Below the pieces are notes generated by a model, which saw only the letters and a program-made list of their open reading frames with translations, did no database searches and was not told the origin of the DNA. A stretch of DNA of 64,000 nucleotides from ZC4RG17 sp036259475 (GTDB lineage: Bacteria; Actinomycetota; Acidimicrobiia; Spongiisociales; ZC4RG35), in NCBI GenBank assembly GCA_036259475.1, contig DATABS010000056.1, positions 1 through 64,000 on the forward strand, given 5' to 3'. A program made the translations under genes and the position numbers. Positions 1-6,930 of the stretch are shown here, in pieces (position 1 is the stretch's first letter; each line of letters begins with the position of its first letter).

Positions 1-160
1 GCTGCGGCTTGGGAGCTGCCGGGGCGTCGGCGGGTTGGGAAGGGGTGGAAGGCGGCGCCTCCCCCCTCATCTCGGCCAGAACTTGCTCGACGGGTAGCCC
101 GAGCGCTTTGGCCTTCGCCTCCGCCGATCTGCGAAGCAGGCTCTCTGGTATCTCGACCAT
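1..160 (-). CDS. N-terminus of a membrane-complex subunit (cut by window edge)
   Basis: Only the first 53 residues are present. The ATG at 160 is preceded by a strong AGGAGGT ribosome binding site and lies 9 bp after the stop of the cytochrome b gene, so it is the last visible gene of that leftward operon. The start reads MVEIPESLLRRSAEAKAKAL, then a Pro/Ala-rich linker begins. The motif P-E-x-L-x-x-R-S-A-x-A-x-A-x-A matches the N-termini of the two cytochromes c at 3662 and 4432, so a shared docking or assembly segment is inferred. The rest could be the missing C-terminal half of a split cytochrome b or another complex subunit; the sequence here cannot tell. Confidence 0.75.
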   Translation of the reverse strand, partial: MVEIPESLLRRSAEAKAKALGLPVEQVLAEMRGEAPPSTPSQPADAPAAPKPQ

Positions 161-169
161 TCCGACCTC

Positions 170-934
170 CTAGAGGGGACCCGAGATTCCGCCGTCCTTA
201 CGGACACGCCAGAAGTGCACGGCCATGAAAATCACGATGATGAACGGGAAGAAGAGGACGTGGAGGACATACCACCGCAGGAGGGTGTTGGCCGTGACCT
301 CGGCGGAGCCCAGTAAGGCGAATTTCACCTGAGCCCCCACGACGGGCACGAAGCCGGCCATGTTGGTCCCCACGGTCACCGCCCACAGTGCCAGCTGGTC
401 CCACGGCAGCAGATAACCGGTGAACGACAGCAGCAACGTCAGGAGCAGCAGCACGACGCCGACCACCCAGTTGAACTCCCGGGGCGGCTTGTAGGCGCCG
501 TGGTAGAACACGCGACTCATGTGCAGAAACACCGTCAGCACCATGAGATGGGCGCCCCAACGGTGCATGTTGCGGACCAGCGATCCGAACGCCACATCTG
601 TCGAGAGGGCGGCGGTATCGGCGTAGGCCTGCTCGACCGTCGGTGTGTAATAGAACATCAGGAAGATGCCGGTGATGGTGAGCAGGATGAACAGGAAGAA
701 GCTCAATCCGCCCAGACACAGGGTGTAGGACAGCTTGACCCCGTGCCGCTTCACCTTCACCGGATGGAGGTGATAGAGCACGTTGTTCATCACGACGTAC
801 GAGCGGTTGCGGGGGCTGTCGGAGTATCCCTTCTTGAAGGGGGAGCCGGGCCGCAGGACCGACTCGACGAATTGCGAATCCCGGATCCGCTCGTTGACCT
901 CCCCGACTCGCTCCCGGATGTTGAGTCTCGCCAC
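170..934 (-). CDS. cytochrome b6-like subunit (cytochrome b N-terminal domain)
   Basis: A 254-residue membrane protein matching the N-terminal, heme-carrying half of cytochrome b (PetB type). Four helices lie at about 70-95, 122-145, 153-178 and 220-243. Histidine pairs H124/H138 (in RNMHRWGAH) and H225/H240 have the 14- and 15-residue spacing of the two b-heme ligands of cytochrome b6. The PW motif after helix 3 (LLPWDQ) also fits. It starts with GTG at 934 after an AGGAGG site. The split form resembles b6f rather than fused bc1 cytochrome b. Neighbours are a ferredoxin and a cytochrome c locus, with no Rieske protein visible. Role inferred: quinol-oxidising or quinone-reducing core of the complex. 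Confidence 0.92.
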   Translation of the reverse strand: MARLNIRERVGEVNERIRDSQFVESVLRPGSPFKKGYSDSPRNRSYVVMNNVLYHLHPVKVKRHGVKLSYTLCLGGLSFFLFILLTITGIFLMFYYTPTVEQAYADTAALSTDVAFGSLVRNMHRWGAHLMVLTVFLHMSRVFYHGAYKPPREFNWVVGVVLLLLTLLLSFTGYLLPWDQLALWAVTVGTNMAGFVPVVGAQVKFALLGSAEVTANTLLRWYVLHVLFFPFIIVIFMAVHFWRVRKDGGISGPL

Positions 935-942
935 GTCTCCTC

Positions 943-1410
943 CTACCAGCGCATTCCGTAGGCGTAGCCGTTCTTGAAGTCACGCTGACCGGTGTCGACG
1001 TCCCACGGGCGGCGATTGATGTTGTCCATCACATCCGCCAGGCCCAGCTGACCGGCTTGGTCGGCGAGCGACCCTTCGAACTTGCCCAGGGAAATGACGT
1101 TCGTAGGACAGCGGTCGATGCACAGCGCGCACCGGGTGCATTCGTCCTCGTCGACGACGAAGAACCCGTAGTTCTGGGCATCCTCCGCCGGATGGTCGAC
1201 GTTGACTGCTTCGGAGATCGCGTCGAGTGACAGGTAGAAAATGCATTTCCAGGGGCAGATGTCGACGCAGCCCTCGCACAGGATGCACTCGGACTGGTCG
1301 ATGTGGAGGAACTGCTTGGGCCGCAACTTGTCTTTGAAGTAGTCGCCGTCGACCTGGGCCAGTTGATAGTCATCCCGGATCGGTGGTGTCTCGTCGACTA
1401 CGTTGGCCAT
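943..1410 (-). CDS. 2[4Fe-4S] ferredoxin-type subunit
   Basis: A 155-residue soluble protein with two classical CxxCxxCxxxCP clusters at C42/C45/C48/C52 and C91/C94/C97/C101, each followed by proline, as in bacterial 8Fe ferredoxins. About 35 residues separate the clusters, and a long C-terminal tail ends in GYAYGMRW. The ATG at 1410 overlaps the stop of the upstream membrane-protein gene (TGATG), and the cytochrome b gene follows 8 bp downstream, so the three are translationally linked. The likely role is electron transfer to or from the membrane b-cytochrome on the cytoplasmic side, as no export signal is seen. The donor or acceptor cannot be read from the sequence. Confidence 0.9.
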   Translation of the reverse strand: MANVVDETPPIRDDYQLAQVDGDYFKDKLRPKQFLHIDQSECILCEGCVDICPWKCIFYLSLDAISEAVNVDHPAEDAQNYGFFVVDEDECTRCALCIDRCPTNVISLGKFEGSLADQAGQLGLADVMDNINRRPWDVDTGQRDFKNGYAYGMRW

Positions 1411-2042
1411 CAGGAATCGCTCCTGACCAGCGGACGACCGTAGGGAGAGATCGCTTCCCTCTCGTCCAGGTCGGGCGGTCGACCTCCCTCGATGTCTTGG
1501 ATCTTGTAGGCGAAAACCGCGGCTACCACCAGCATCGTCAGGTTGTAGCCCATGGAGATGGAGTCCTTGATCGCCCCCCAGCTGACGTCGACCTCGTTCC
1601 CGAGGACGAGCCACGGAGGGATCGAGAGAGCCACCCGCTGGGTGGACCAGTCGAGGTCGGTCTGGGCCAGGTTCAGCCACTCCGACGGCACGATGCCGAA
1701 TATGAGAACCAGCTCCATCCAGGCGACAAAGGCTGTGAAGGCGGCCAGGGACCACGTCATGTGCCGGCCCAGGACGAAAGCCAGCAGTGCCCCTCCCAGG
1801 ATCAGCTGTGACGCGCCGAAGGCGATCAGGTAGCCGATGCTCTTGGGCAGCCAGCCGCGGGGGATCCAACCGAAGGTGCCGACCTCGAATGGGACTTCCT
1901 GCCCGTCGACGAAATGGGTCTCGGGGAAGTTGGCGTAATGGACCAGAATGACAGCCACGGCCAGCCCGATAAGGCCGAGCGCCATCATGGCCCAGCCGTA
2001 GCGGCTCCTTTGCTGTTCGGTGAGCTCACCGAGTCGATACAT
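1410..2042 (-). CDS. four-helix membrane subunit of the cytochrome b/ferredoxin locus
   Basis: A 210-residue protein I cannot assign to a named family. Predicted helices lie at about 15-38, 68-92, 95-119 and 163-184, with a loop of about 45 residues between helices 3 and 4 and a charged C-terminal tail. No heme-binding motif or cysteine pair is present. It is the first gene of the leftward operon and overlaps the ferredoxin start by one base, so it is probably a structural anchor of the same complex. It is divergent from the CcoN-like gene at 2184; the 141 bp between them must hold promoters for both directions. Confidence 0.75.
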   Translation of the reverse strand: MYRLGELTEQQRSRYGWAMMALGLIGLAVAVILVHYANFPETHFVDGQEVPFEVGTFGWIPRGWLPKSIGYLIAFGASQLILGGALLAFVLGRHMTWSLAAFTAFVAWMELVLIFGIVPSEWLNLAQTDLDWSTQRVALSIPPWLVLGNEVDVSWGAIKDSISMGYNLTMLVVAAVFAYKIQDIEGGRPPDLDEREAISPYGRPLVRSDS

Positions 2043-2183
2043 CCCACGAGCTCCAGGAATAGGTCCGTTGCGCCAGTTCTACCACACGGCTCCAACCAGG
2101 GGAGAATTTGCCAAGGATGCCGGGCCGTGGCGGCGGGCGGTGTCGCCGGATCCGCGACGGGGACACGGTAAGGGGGCTGCTTC

Positions 2184-3665
2184 GTGGGGGAACTCACCGA
2201 GCGTTATGCTCCCGCCAACGATCCCGAGACGAGACTGAGGACAGTGGCCCAGACCGCCACGGACATCCGAGATCTGATTCGAAACGACCGCACCCAGCCC
2301 GACAGCGCGGCGGTCGCCCATGTCTTGGCAGCCACCGTTTTTCTGGGCGTCGGGGCGATCACGGGCGGCATCGCCCTCCTGTCGATGAGCTTCACCGGGT
2401 TCCTGCCCCTCGGATACGGCCTGTGGCGTGCCATCGCGATGCAATGTCTCGTGATTGGGTTCGCCACGCTGGCGGTGATAGGCGGTACCTATTACGTCCT
2501 CCCCCGCCTCACCGGAGTCAGGCTGTGGAACGAGAAGCTGGCGTGGGCGGGCCTCGCCCTGATCGCCGGCACCACCGCCCTGGGCCTAGTCGTCGTCGGA
2601 GCCGGCTTGGGCGACGGAGGCGAGCCGTTCGCCCTTCCCTGGTGGCTCGACCTCGCCCTGCTGGCCGGGCTGGGGATTCCCCCGCTGGTCGCCCTCCAGA
2701 CGGTCCGTCACCGGACTGAACACCGCACGTATGTCACTGTGTTCTATGTGGTGACCGGCCTGGCGGCCCTTCCGCTGCTCTACCTGGCGGGAAACGTTCC
2801 CGCCGTGGAGCCGGTGGCGTCGGTGATCGGCGATTTCTTCTTCTCGTCCGCCTATCCCGTCATCCTCCTCCTCATCGCGATCGGCCTGGTGCATTACGCG
2901 GTGGTCAAACAAACCGAACGACCTCTGGCGGGTCGCCAGCTGACGCAGATCGGCTATTGGTCGCTGATTTTCGGAGCCGGCTGGTTCGGTATCGCCCAAT
3001 TGGCCGGCGGACCTATCCCGGGATGGCTGGGTGCCGTTGCCGCCGTTCTCGGCTTGGGATTCCCGGTCGGCATGGTGGCCTCGGGTGCGAGTCTCTTCAG
3101 CACTCTGGAAGGCAGTTGGCGTCGCACCGAGGAGCCCGATCCGGTGGCCATGCTGGCGGTGGCCGGTCTGGCTCTGGGTTCGGTGCTGGCGATCATGGCT
3201 TCGCTGGCCGGGTTCCGCTCCACCGCCAACCTCGTCGCCCTCACCTCGTTCTGGGAGGGAATCCTGCTGGGACTGACGTTGGGAGCCATTCCGCTTCTCA
3301 TCGGCTCGGTCCTCATCCACGCCATCCCGCGTATGACCGGGCGGAGCCTGTTCTCCGCCGAGCTGGCGCGACGGGTCGTGAAGCTGACGCTGTACGGGAC
3401 CGGCGGACTGATCGTGTTCCTGGTCGGCGGCGGTCTGATAACCGGCTACGCCTGGGCTGGTGGAGCGTTCACCGGAGCCTACGCCGCCATCGGAGAGGGC
3501 TGGGCACCCGCCTCGGGGCCGGCGCGCGTCTTCCTCGGTCTGGCGGCGGCGTCGGGCATCGTCGCGGTGTTCGGCAACCTGGCCCTCGCATCGCTGATCA
3601 CCCGGACGCTCACCCGGGGCACTGTGACGACCCAGGAGATCCTGGTGACCAGGGAAAAGCCGTGA
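2184..3665 (+). CDS. CcoN-like heme-copper oxidase subunit I homologue lacking all metal ligands
   Basis: A 493-residue protein with about twelve hydrophobic helices that aligns along its length with cbb3-oxidase subunit I (CcoN). Recognisable landmarks are the R..(9).GFATLAVIGGTYYVLPRL region, VVKQTERPL (CcoN PKQAERP), and the late IPRMTGR segment. Every canonical ligand histidine is replaced: the low-spin heme HTNAVIF position reads MQCLVIG, the WYGHN CuB position reads FFSSAYP, the PHHLHY pair reads GIAQLAG, and the GHVHSGALG site reads EGILLGLTLGA. It should therefore bind neither heme nor copper. GTG start with an AAGGGGG ribosome site. Its stop overlaps the next cytochrome gene (GTGA). 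A scaffold or quinone-binding role is inferred. Confidence 0.88.
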   Translation: MGELTERYAPANDPETRLRTVAQTATDIRDLIRNDRTQPDSAAVAHVLAATVFLGVGAITGGIALLSMSFTGFLPLGYGLWRAIAMQCLVIGFATLAVIGGTYYVLPRLTGVRLWNEKLAWAGLALIAGTTALGLVVVGAGLGDGGEPFALPWWLDLALLAGLGIPPLVALQTVRHRTEHRTYVTVFYVVTGLAALPLLYLAGNVPAVEPVASVIGDFFFSSAYPVILLLIAIGLVHYAVVKQTERPLAGRQLTQIGYWSLIFGAGWFGIAQLAGGPIPGWLGAVAAVLGLGFPVGMVASGASLFSTLEGSWRRTEEPDPVAMLAVAGLALGSVLAIMASLAGFRSTANLVALTSFWEGILLGLTLGAIPLLIGSVLIHAIPRMTGRSLFSAELARRVVKLTLYGTGGLIVFLVGGGLITGYAWAGGAFTGAYAAIGEGWAPASGPARVFLGLAAASGIVAVFGNLALASLITRTLTRGTVTTQEILVTREKP

Positions 3666-4435
3666 GCGACCTGCTCGCCGCCGCCGCCGAGGCGATGGGC
3701 GTTCCGGAGCCGCTGGCCGAGCGCTCCGCCCGCGCTCGAGCCGAAGCCTCCGGACAGTCGTATGAGGACATCCTGGCTGCGTGGGCGGGGGGCCAGACGG
3801 TGGCCGCCTCGGCTCCGGCCGAGACACCGGCGGAAGTCGCTGTCGAGGAAGCGCCCGCCGAGGCTCCGGAGGCGCCGGCCGAGGAGGTCGCGGCTGCGCC
3901 CGCGGCCGTTCCCGTCGCCCCCGCTCAGGTCCCTGCCGCCGAAACAGTGGAGGCGCGCCCTGCCGCTCCTGGCCGACCCCCCATCCTCGAAGCGCCTGCC
4001 GACCGGCCGCTCGCCACCGTGGCCGGAGGACTGGGCGTGATCGTGCTGGTCCTGCTTCTCGGGTTCGTCTTCCCGTCGCTTCCCGCCGAGACCGACGAGA
4101 TCCGCAGCTCGCAGATTGAGCTGTCGCCCATGGGCGAGGATGGCCGCCACGCCTATCTGGCGGCAGGATGCTCGTCCTGTCACACCCAGTCCGTGAGGGC
4201 GGTGGTAGCCGACGTGGGAGTGGGTCCCGTGACACTGGTAGACACCAACCAGGTGGTCGGCTACCGGCGAATCGGTCCAGACCTCTCCAACGTCGGAGCG
4301 AGGTTGCCCGCCGATCAGATCGCCGCGGTGCTCAGCGGCGGTTCCCATCCGGCGATGCCGTTGTCCCAGTCCGCCGTCGATGCCCTCGTCACCTACCTCA
4401 GCGAATCGGTTTACATGGAGGCCGGTCAGTCGTGA
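3662..4435 (+). CDS. membrane-anchored mono-heme cytochrome c, CcoO-like
   Basis: A 257-residue protein. Residues 1-44 form an amphipathic segment almost identical to the start of the next gene product; 45-115 are an Ala/Pro/Glu-rich linker; 118-140 one membrane helix; 150-257 a cytochrome c domain with CSSCH at 170-174. The heme region (AYLAAGCSSCHTQSVRA, then RRIGPDLSNVGAR) strongly resembles CcoO/FixO of cbb3 oxidases, and HPAMP probably supplies the axial methionine. The usual CcoO N-terminus is replaced by the extra segment and linker. GTG start overlaps the previous stop by 4 bases. Likely periplasmic-side electron carrier of the complex. Confidence 0.9.
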   Translation: MSDLLAAAAEAMGVPEPLAERSARARAEASGQSYEDILAAWAGGQTVAASAPAETPAEVAVEEAPAEAPEAPAEEVAAAPAAVPVAPAQVPAAETVEARPAAPGRPPILEAPADRPLATVAGGLGVIVLVLLLGFVFPSLPAETDEIRSSQIELSPMGEDGRHAYLAAGCSSCHTQSVRAVVADVGVGPVTLVDTNQVVGYRRIGPDLSNVGARLPADQIAAVLSGGSHPAMPLSQSAVDALVTYLSESVYMEAGQS

Positions 4436-5469
4436 GCGAGCAACTCACCGCCGCCGCCCAGGCGATGGGCGTCCCCGAGCCGCTCGTGGAGCGCTCGGCC
4501 CGGGCCCGCGCCGAGGCATCCGGAAAAGCCTATGAGGACGTCCTCGCCGCCTGGGCCGGGGGGGAGGCCGTCGCGGCGGCTCCCTCACCGGCCGCCGAAG
4601 GGCCGGCCGTCGCACCCGCCGAGGAACCCGCCGCCGAGGAGGTCGGAACTCCCGCGGCCGAACCCGCGGCTCCCGCCGTTCCCGAGCCGGCCGTCCCGGC
4701 CGCGGCCGCCGCATCGGTGACCCCGCCTCCAGCCCCCGAACGAGTGTCCCCGGAGGAGGCGCTGGAGTATCCGGTCGTGGTGACGGTCCCCACGGCGGGG
4801 ATCACGGAGCGGACGGGGTTCTCGATCCCGATGTGGCTGGGAACACTTCTGTTGATAGTTCCTGCCTTCGGTCTCATTTATCTGGCGCTTGGCACGGCTC
4901 CCGAGTGCGGGAGCGGGACGGCGCTGCGGGTCGACCGGGTGACTGGAGTGGTTGAGAACTGTGACGGCACCCCGTTCGAAGGCCGCGGCGCGGGCGGCGG
5001 CGGGGCGGACTTCATCGCCATCGGCGAGGAGCTCTACGGAACCTGTGCCGGCTGCCACGGACCTACCGGCGGTGGTCAGGGCAACTTCCCGGCTCTCACC
5101 GCCGTGACCAGCACTTTCTCTGCCTGTGCCGACCACATCGAGTGGGTGACGCTCGGCTCCGCCGGATTCCTCGCCGCCGGCGAACCCACCTACGGCGACA
5201 GCGGGAAGCCAGTCAACGGTGGCATGCCGGCATTCGGCGGCTCGCTGTCAGAGGAACAGTTGGCATCTGTGGTGGCTTTCGAGCGCGCCCGCTTGGCCGG
5301 CGGCAATCCCGACGAGGTGCTGGCCGATTGCGGGCTGGTCGAGGGAGAGGGCGGGGCGGAAGGCGAGGGAGGCGCCGATTCTGACGGGACCACCGACACC
5401 ACCACCGGCGGGGAAACGACTGACACCACCGCCGGGACCGAGGCCGCGGCGACCCGGGCCTCAGGCTGA
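4432..5469 (+). CDS. membrane-anchored mono-heme cytochrome c
   Basis: A 345-residue protein: shared N-terminal segment (1-44), Ala/Pro-rich linker, one membrane helix at about 131-152, a cytochrome c domain with CAGCH at 205-209 and a GGMPAFGGSL methionine region, and a low-complexity Gly/Thr tail from about 305. Two cysteines before the heme (C159, C177) and two after (in FSACADH and LADCGL) could form disulfides. GTG start overlaps the previous stop (GTGA). Its 3' end overlaps the convergent glutaredoxin-like gene by 9 bp. It probably passes electrons between the CcoO-like subunit and a terminal oxidase; this order is inferred. Confidence 0.9.
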   Translation: MSEQLTAAAQAMGVPEPLVERSARARAEASGKAYEDVLAAWAGGEAVAAAPSPAAEGPAVAPAEEPAAEEVGTPAAEPAAPAVPEPAVPAAAAASVTPPPAPERVSPEEALEYPVVVTVPTAGITERTGFSIPMWLGTLLLIVPAFGLIYLALGTAPECGSGTALRVDRVTGVVENCDGTPFEGRGAGGGGADFIAIGEELYGTCAGCHGPTGGGQGNFPALTAVTSTFSACADHIEWVTLGSAGFLAAGEPTYGDSGKPVNGGMPAFGGSLSEEQLASVVAFERARLAGGNPDEVLADCGLVEGEGGAEGEGGADSDGTTDTTTGGETTDTTAGTEAAATRASG

Positions 5470-5715
5470 CCCGGCCCTCCGTCTGAGTTGCTTCAACGCT
5501 CGACGCACCTCGGTCGGACCGATGTTCCCTTCGGCCATGATCTCGTCACCGGGACCGAGAAGGACCGGTATCCGGAGGGAGTAGAGCCGGACCAGTTCAT
5601 CGTCGCAGTCCATGTCGACCACCGTAAGCGGCACGCGGTATCGCCGTGCCGCCCGCTGCACTATCGGCTCGGCCACCTCACACAAATGGCATCCGGGATG
5701 GGTGATCAACTTCAC
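5461..5715 (-). CDS. glutaredoxin-like thiol oxidoreductase
   Basis: An 84-residue thioredoxin-fold protein of the glutaredoxin-like DUF836 type. CHLC at 9-12 follows the first strand (KLITHPG), and the cis-proline region reads RIPVLLG. The expected beta-alpha-beta-alpha-beta-beta-alpha layout fits this length. It is convergent with the cytochrome c gene, overlapping by 9 bp. A role in thiol handling for cytochrome maturation is possible from position only. Confidence 0.85.
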   Translation of the reverse strand: MKLITHPGCHLCEVAEPIVQRAARRYRVPLTVVDMDCDDELVRLYSLRIPVLLGPGDEIMAEGNIGPTEVRRALKQLRRRAGSA

Positions 5716-5753
5716 GGAAATTTCGCTAAAGATGCTTTTGGCTCCGTCCGATG

Positions 5754-5759
5754 TACAAT
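5754..5759 (+). promoter_or_regulatory. -10 box of a candidate small RNA
   Basis: TACAAT lies in an otherwise GC-rich gap, 6-12 bp before the first base of a long RNA-like stem. No convincing -35 is seen at 17 bp (the nearest is GATGCT). It reads toward the terminator at 5871. Confidence 0.45.
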
Positions 5760-5761
5760 GC

Positions 5762-5912
5762 GAGTGAGAGAGAAACAGCTCCGCCAGTCATGCCAAGGGC
5801 ACGTTCATAAGACCCTAGGTGTGATCGGATAGCCTCCCAGCCCGCCCCACGGCGGAGCACTCTCTCGTTAGACGGGGTCCCTGTCGCCCAAACGGGGACC
5901 CCGTCGCTTTTT
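5762..5912 (+). ncRNA. candidate structured small RNA of unknown family
   Basis: A gene-free stretch with three nested signals. A closing stem pairs 5766-5772 (GAGAGAG) with 5860-5866 (CTCTCTC), then GCTCCGCC at 5778-5785 with GGCGGAGC at 5851-5858. Inside, about 13 bp pair around a loop near 5801-5813 (GTCATGCCAAGGG with CCCTAGGTGTGAT, including G-U pairs and one mismatch), followed by about 25 unpaired C-rich bases. An intrinsic terminator closes the unit. Length of about 145 nt and the rod-like closing stem are compatible with a 6S-like regulator, but I see no decisive family signature. It could also be a leader of the small ORF at 5988. Confidence 0.5.
5871..5912 (+). terminator. intrinsic terminator
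   Basis: GACGGGGTCCC (5871-5881) pairs perfectly with GGGACCCCGTC (5895-5905), a strong 11-bp stem, followed by GCTTTTT. Orientation is rightward, closing the candidate RNA transcript and perhaps read-through from the cytochrome operon. Confidence 0.8.
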
Positions 5913-5917
5913 GCGCT

Positions 5918-5961
5918 CTTAGTACCAAACCGCGTCATCGATGACTCGGTTTGGTCCTAAG
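5918..5961. repeat. 44-bp near-perfect palindrome
   Basis: CTTAG-t-ACCAAACCG-c-GTCATC is followed by its mirror GATGAC-t-CGGTTTGGT-c-CTAAG, with only two mismatched pairs and no loop. It lies just after the terminator at 5871 and before the short ORF at 5988. It could be an operator, a cruciform or a bidirectional terminator. The A+T content is higher than in the neighbourhood. Confidence 0.75.
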
Positions 5962-5987
5962 AAACCACTCGATACGCTCGGGCGGGA

Positions 5988-6071
5988 ATGCGTCCCGCCA
6001 CGGCTCTAGTCATGCTGCTGCTCCTCTTCATCATCGCCGTTGCCGGGGTGATCTGGCTCATCCGTCTGTAG
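5988..6071 (+). CDS. possible 27-residue single-helix membrane peptide
   Basis: ATG at 5988 opens a 27-codon frame ending in TAG. The product is MRPATAL followed by one strongly hydrophobic segment ending WLIRL, like many small bacterial membrane proteins. A weak GGGCGGGA precedes the start; an internal ATG at 6012 would give 19 residues. It overlaps the 3' end of the SAM hydrolase gene on the other strand by 14 bp. Coding status rests only on hydrophobicity and position, so it is uncertain. Confidence 0.3.
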   Translation: MRPATALVMLLLLFIIAVAGVIWLIRL

Positions 6072-6876
6072 CGGACCCGACCATCGACACTGAAGTTCCC
6101 TCGGCGATTCCCAGCTCCTCATCGGCCCGCCCCGAACGGACCGCCACCGCCATCAGGCCGCTTGAGTCGACGTGGATGAGCGGGTCGCCCTCGCCGACAT
6201 CTCCATAGGCCGTCACCCACCTGATCTGGTTGAGACGCGGTCCGACCTTCACCGTCACCACCGTGCCGGGTCGGATGCCCACCTCAGCGAGGTCCTCCGG
6301 GGAGATATTGGTCTGGACGTTGCCGAAGCCATCGACCCACCACGCCTCTCCCGTCACCGTGCCGTTCTGGGTGTCCGGCAGGGGCAAGAGAAGCGGGCTC
6401 ACACCGTCATCACCGACGGAGGGTCCCAGTTCCTCGAGCCCAGCCTCGCCTGAAGCCAGGAGGGCCGCGGCGGGAGCGAACACATCCCGACCGTGGAACG
6501 TCTCCCCACCAGAGGGTATCCGAGCCTCTTCGTTCTCGATCGAGACGATTCGAGACGCGCCGCCCATCATGGCCACCGCGGGCGAAAGGAGGCCGTTGTC
6601 GGGTCCGACGAAGAACCCCCACTCGGTCTCGGCAGCGATCGCCTGACGCTCGGTGCCCACACCCGGGTCGACCACCGCCAAAACCACTCCGGGCGGCAGG
6701 TACTGGATCGCACGCGTCAGGGCTAGGGCGCCGGCTTTGATGTCACCCCGGCGGATCTGATGGGTTATGTCGATGATCCGGGATTCGGGGGCGAGCGTGG
6801 CGAGGACCCCGTGCACCACACCCACGAACTCGTCACCGTGACCAAAGTCCGACAGAAAGGAGATGGGCCGGCTCAT
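6058..6876 (-). CDS. SAM hydroxide adenosyltransferase (DUF62 family)
   Basis: A 272-residue member of the family that hydrolyses S-adenosylmethionine to adenosine and methionine (and includes chlorinase and fluorinase relatives). Visible family motifs are SDFGHGDEFVG near residue 10, VVDPGVGTER near 70, FFVGPDNGLLSPA near 88 and FHGRDVFAPAA near 127, with a C-terminal beta-barrel domain from about 180. There is no halide-site loop to suggest a halogenase. The full family length is present. It is divergent from the Clp1-like gene; a TAGCGT box lies 11 nt before its ATG. Confidence 0.93.
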   Translation of the reverse strand: MSRPISFLSDFGHGDEFVGVVHGVLATLAPESRIIDITHQIRRGDIKAGALALTRAIQYLPPGVVLAVVDPGVGTERQAIAAETEWGFFVGPDNGLLSPAVAMMGGASRIVSIENEEARIPSGGETFHGRDVFAPAAALLASGEAGLEELGPSVGDDGVSPLLLPLPDTQNGTVTGEAWWVDGFGNVQTNISPEDLAEVGIRPGTVVTVKVGPRLNQIRWVTAYGDVGEGDPLIHVDSSGLMAVAVRSGRADEELGIAEGTSVSMVGSATDG

Positions 6877-6930
6877 TGTCGAGAGCCACGCTAGCGGGCG
6901 GGCCGGAGGTCCTTCCTAAGCTGACAGGCG

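Noticed and set aside
2184..3665. Functional cbb3 cytochrome oxidase subunit
   Set aside because: No metal-ligand histidine is left, so it cannot be an oxygen-reducing subunit.
2586..4235. A 549-codon leftward open frame opposite the CcoN-like and cytochrome c genes
   Set aside because: It is Arg/Pro/Gln-rich with no recognisable domain, and is explained by codon bias of the real genes on the other strand.
5762..5912. Firm 6S RNA call
   Set aside because: A large central bubble with promoter-like strands is not evident, so the family was left open.
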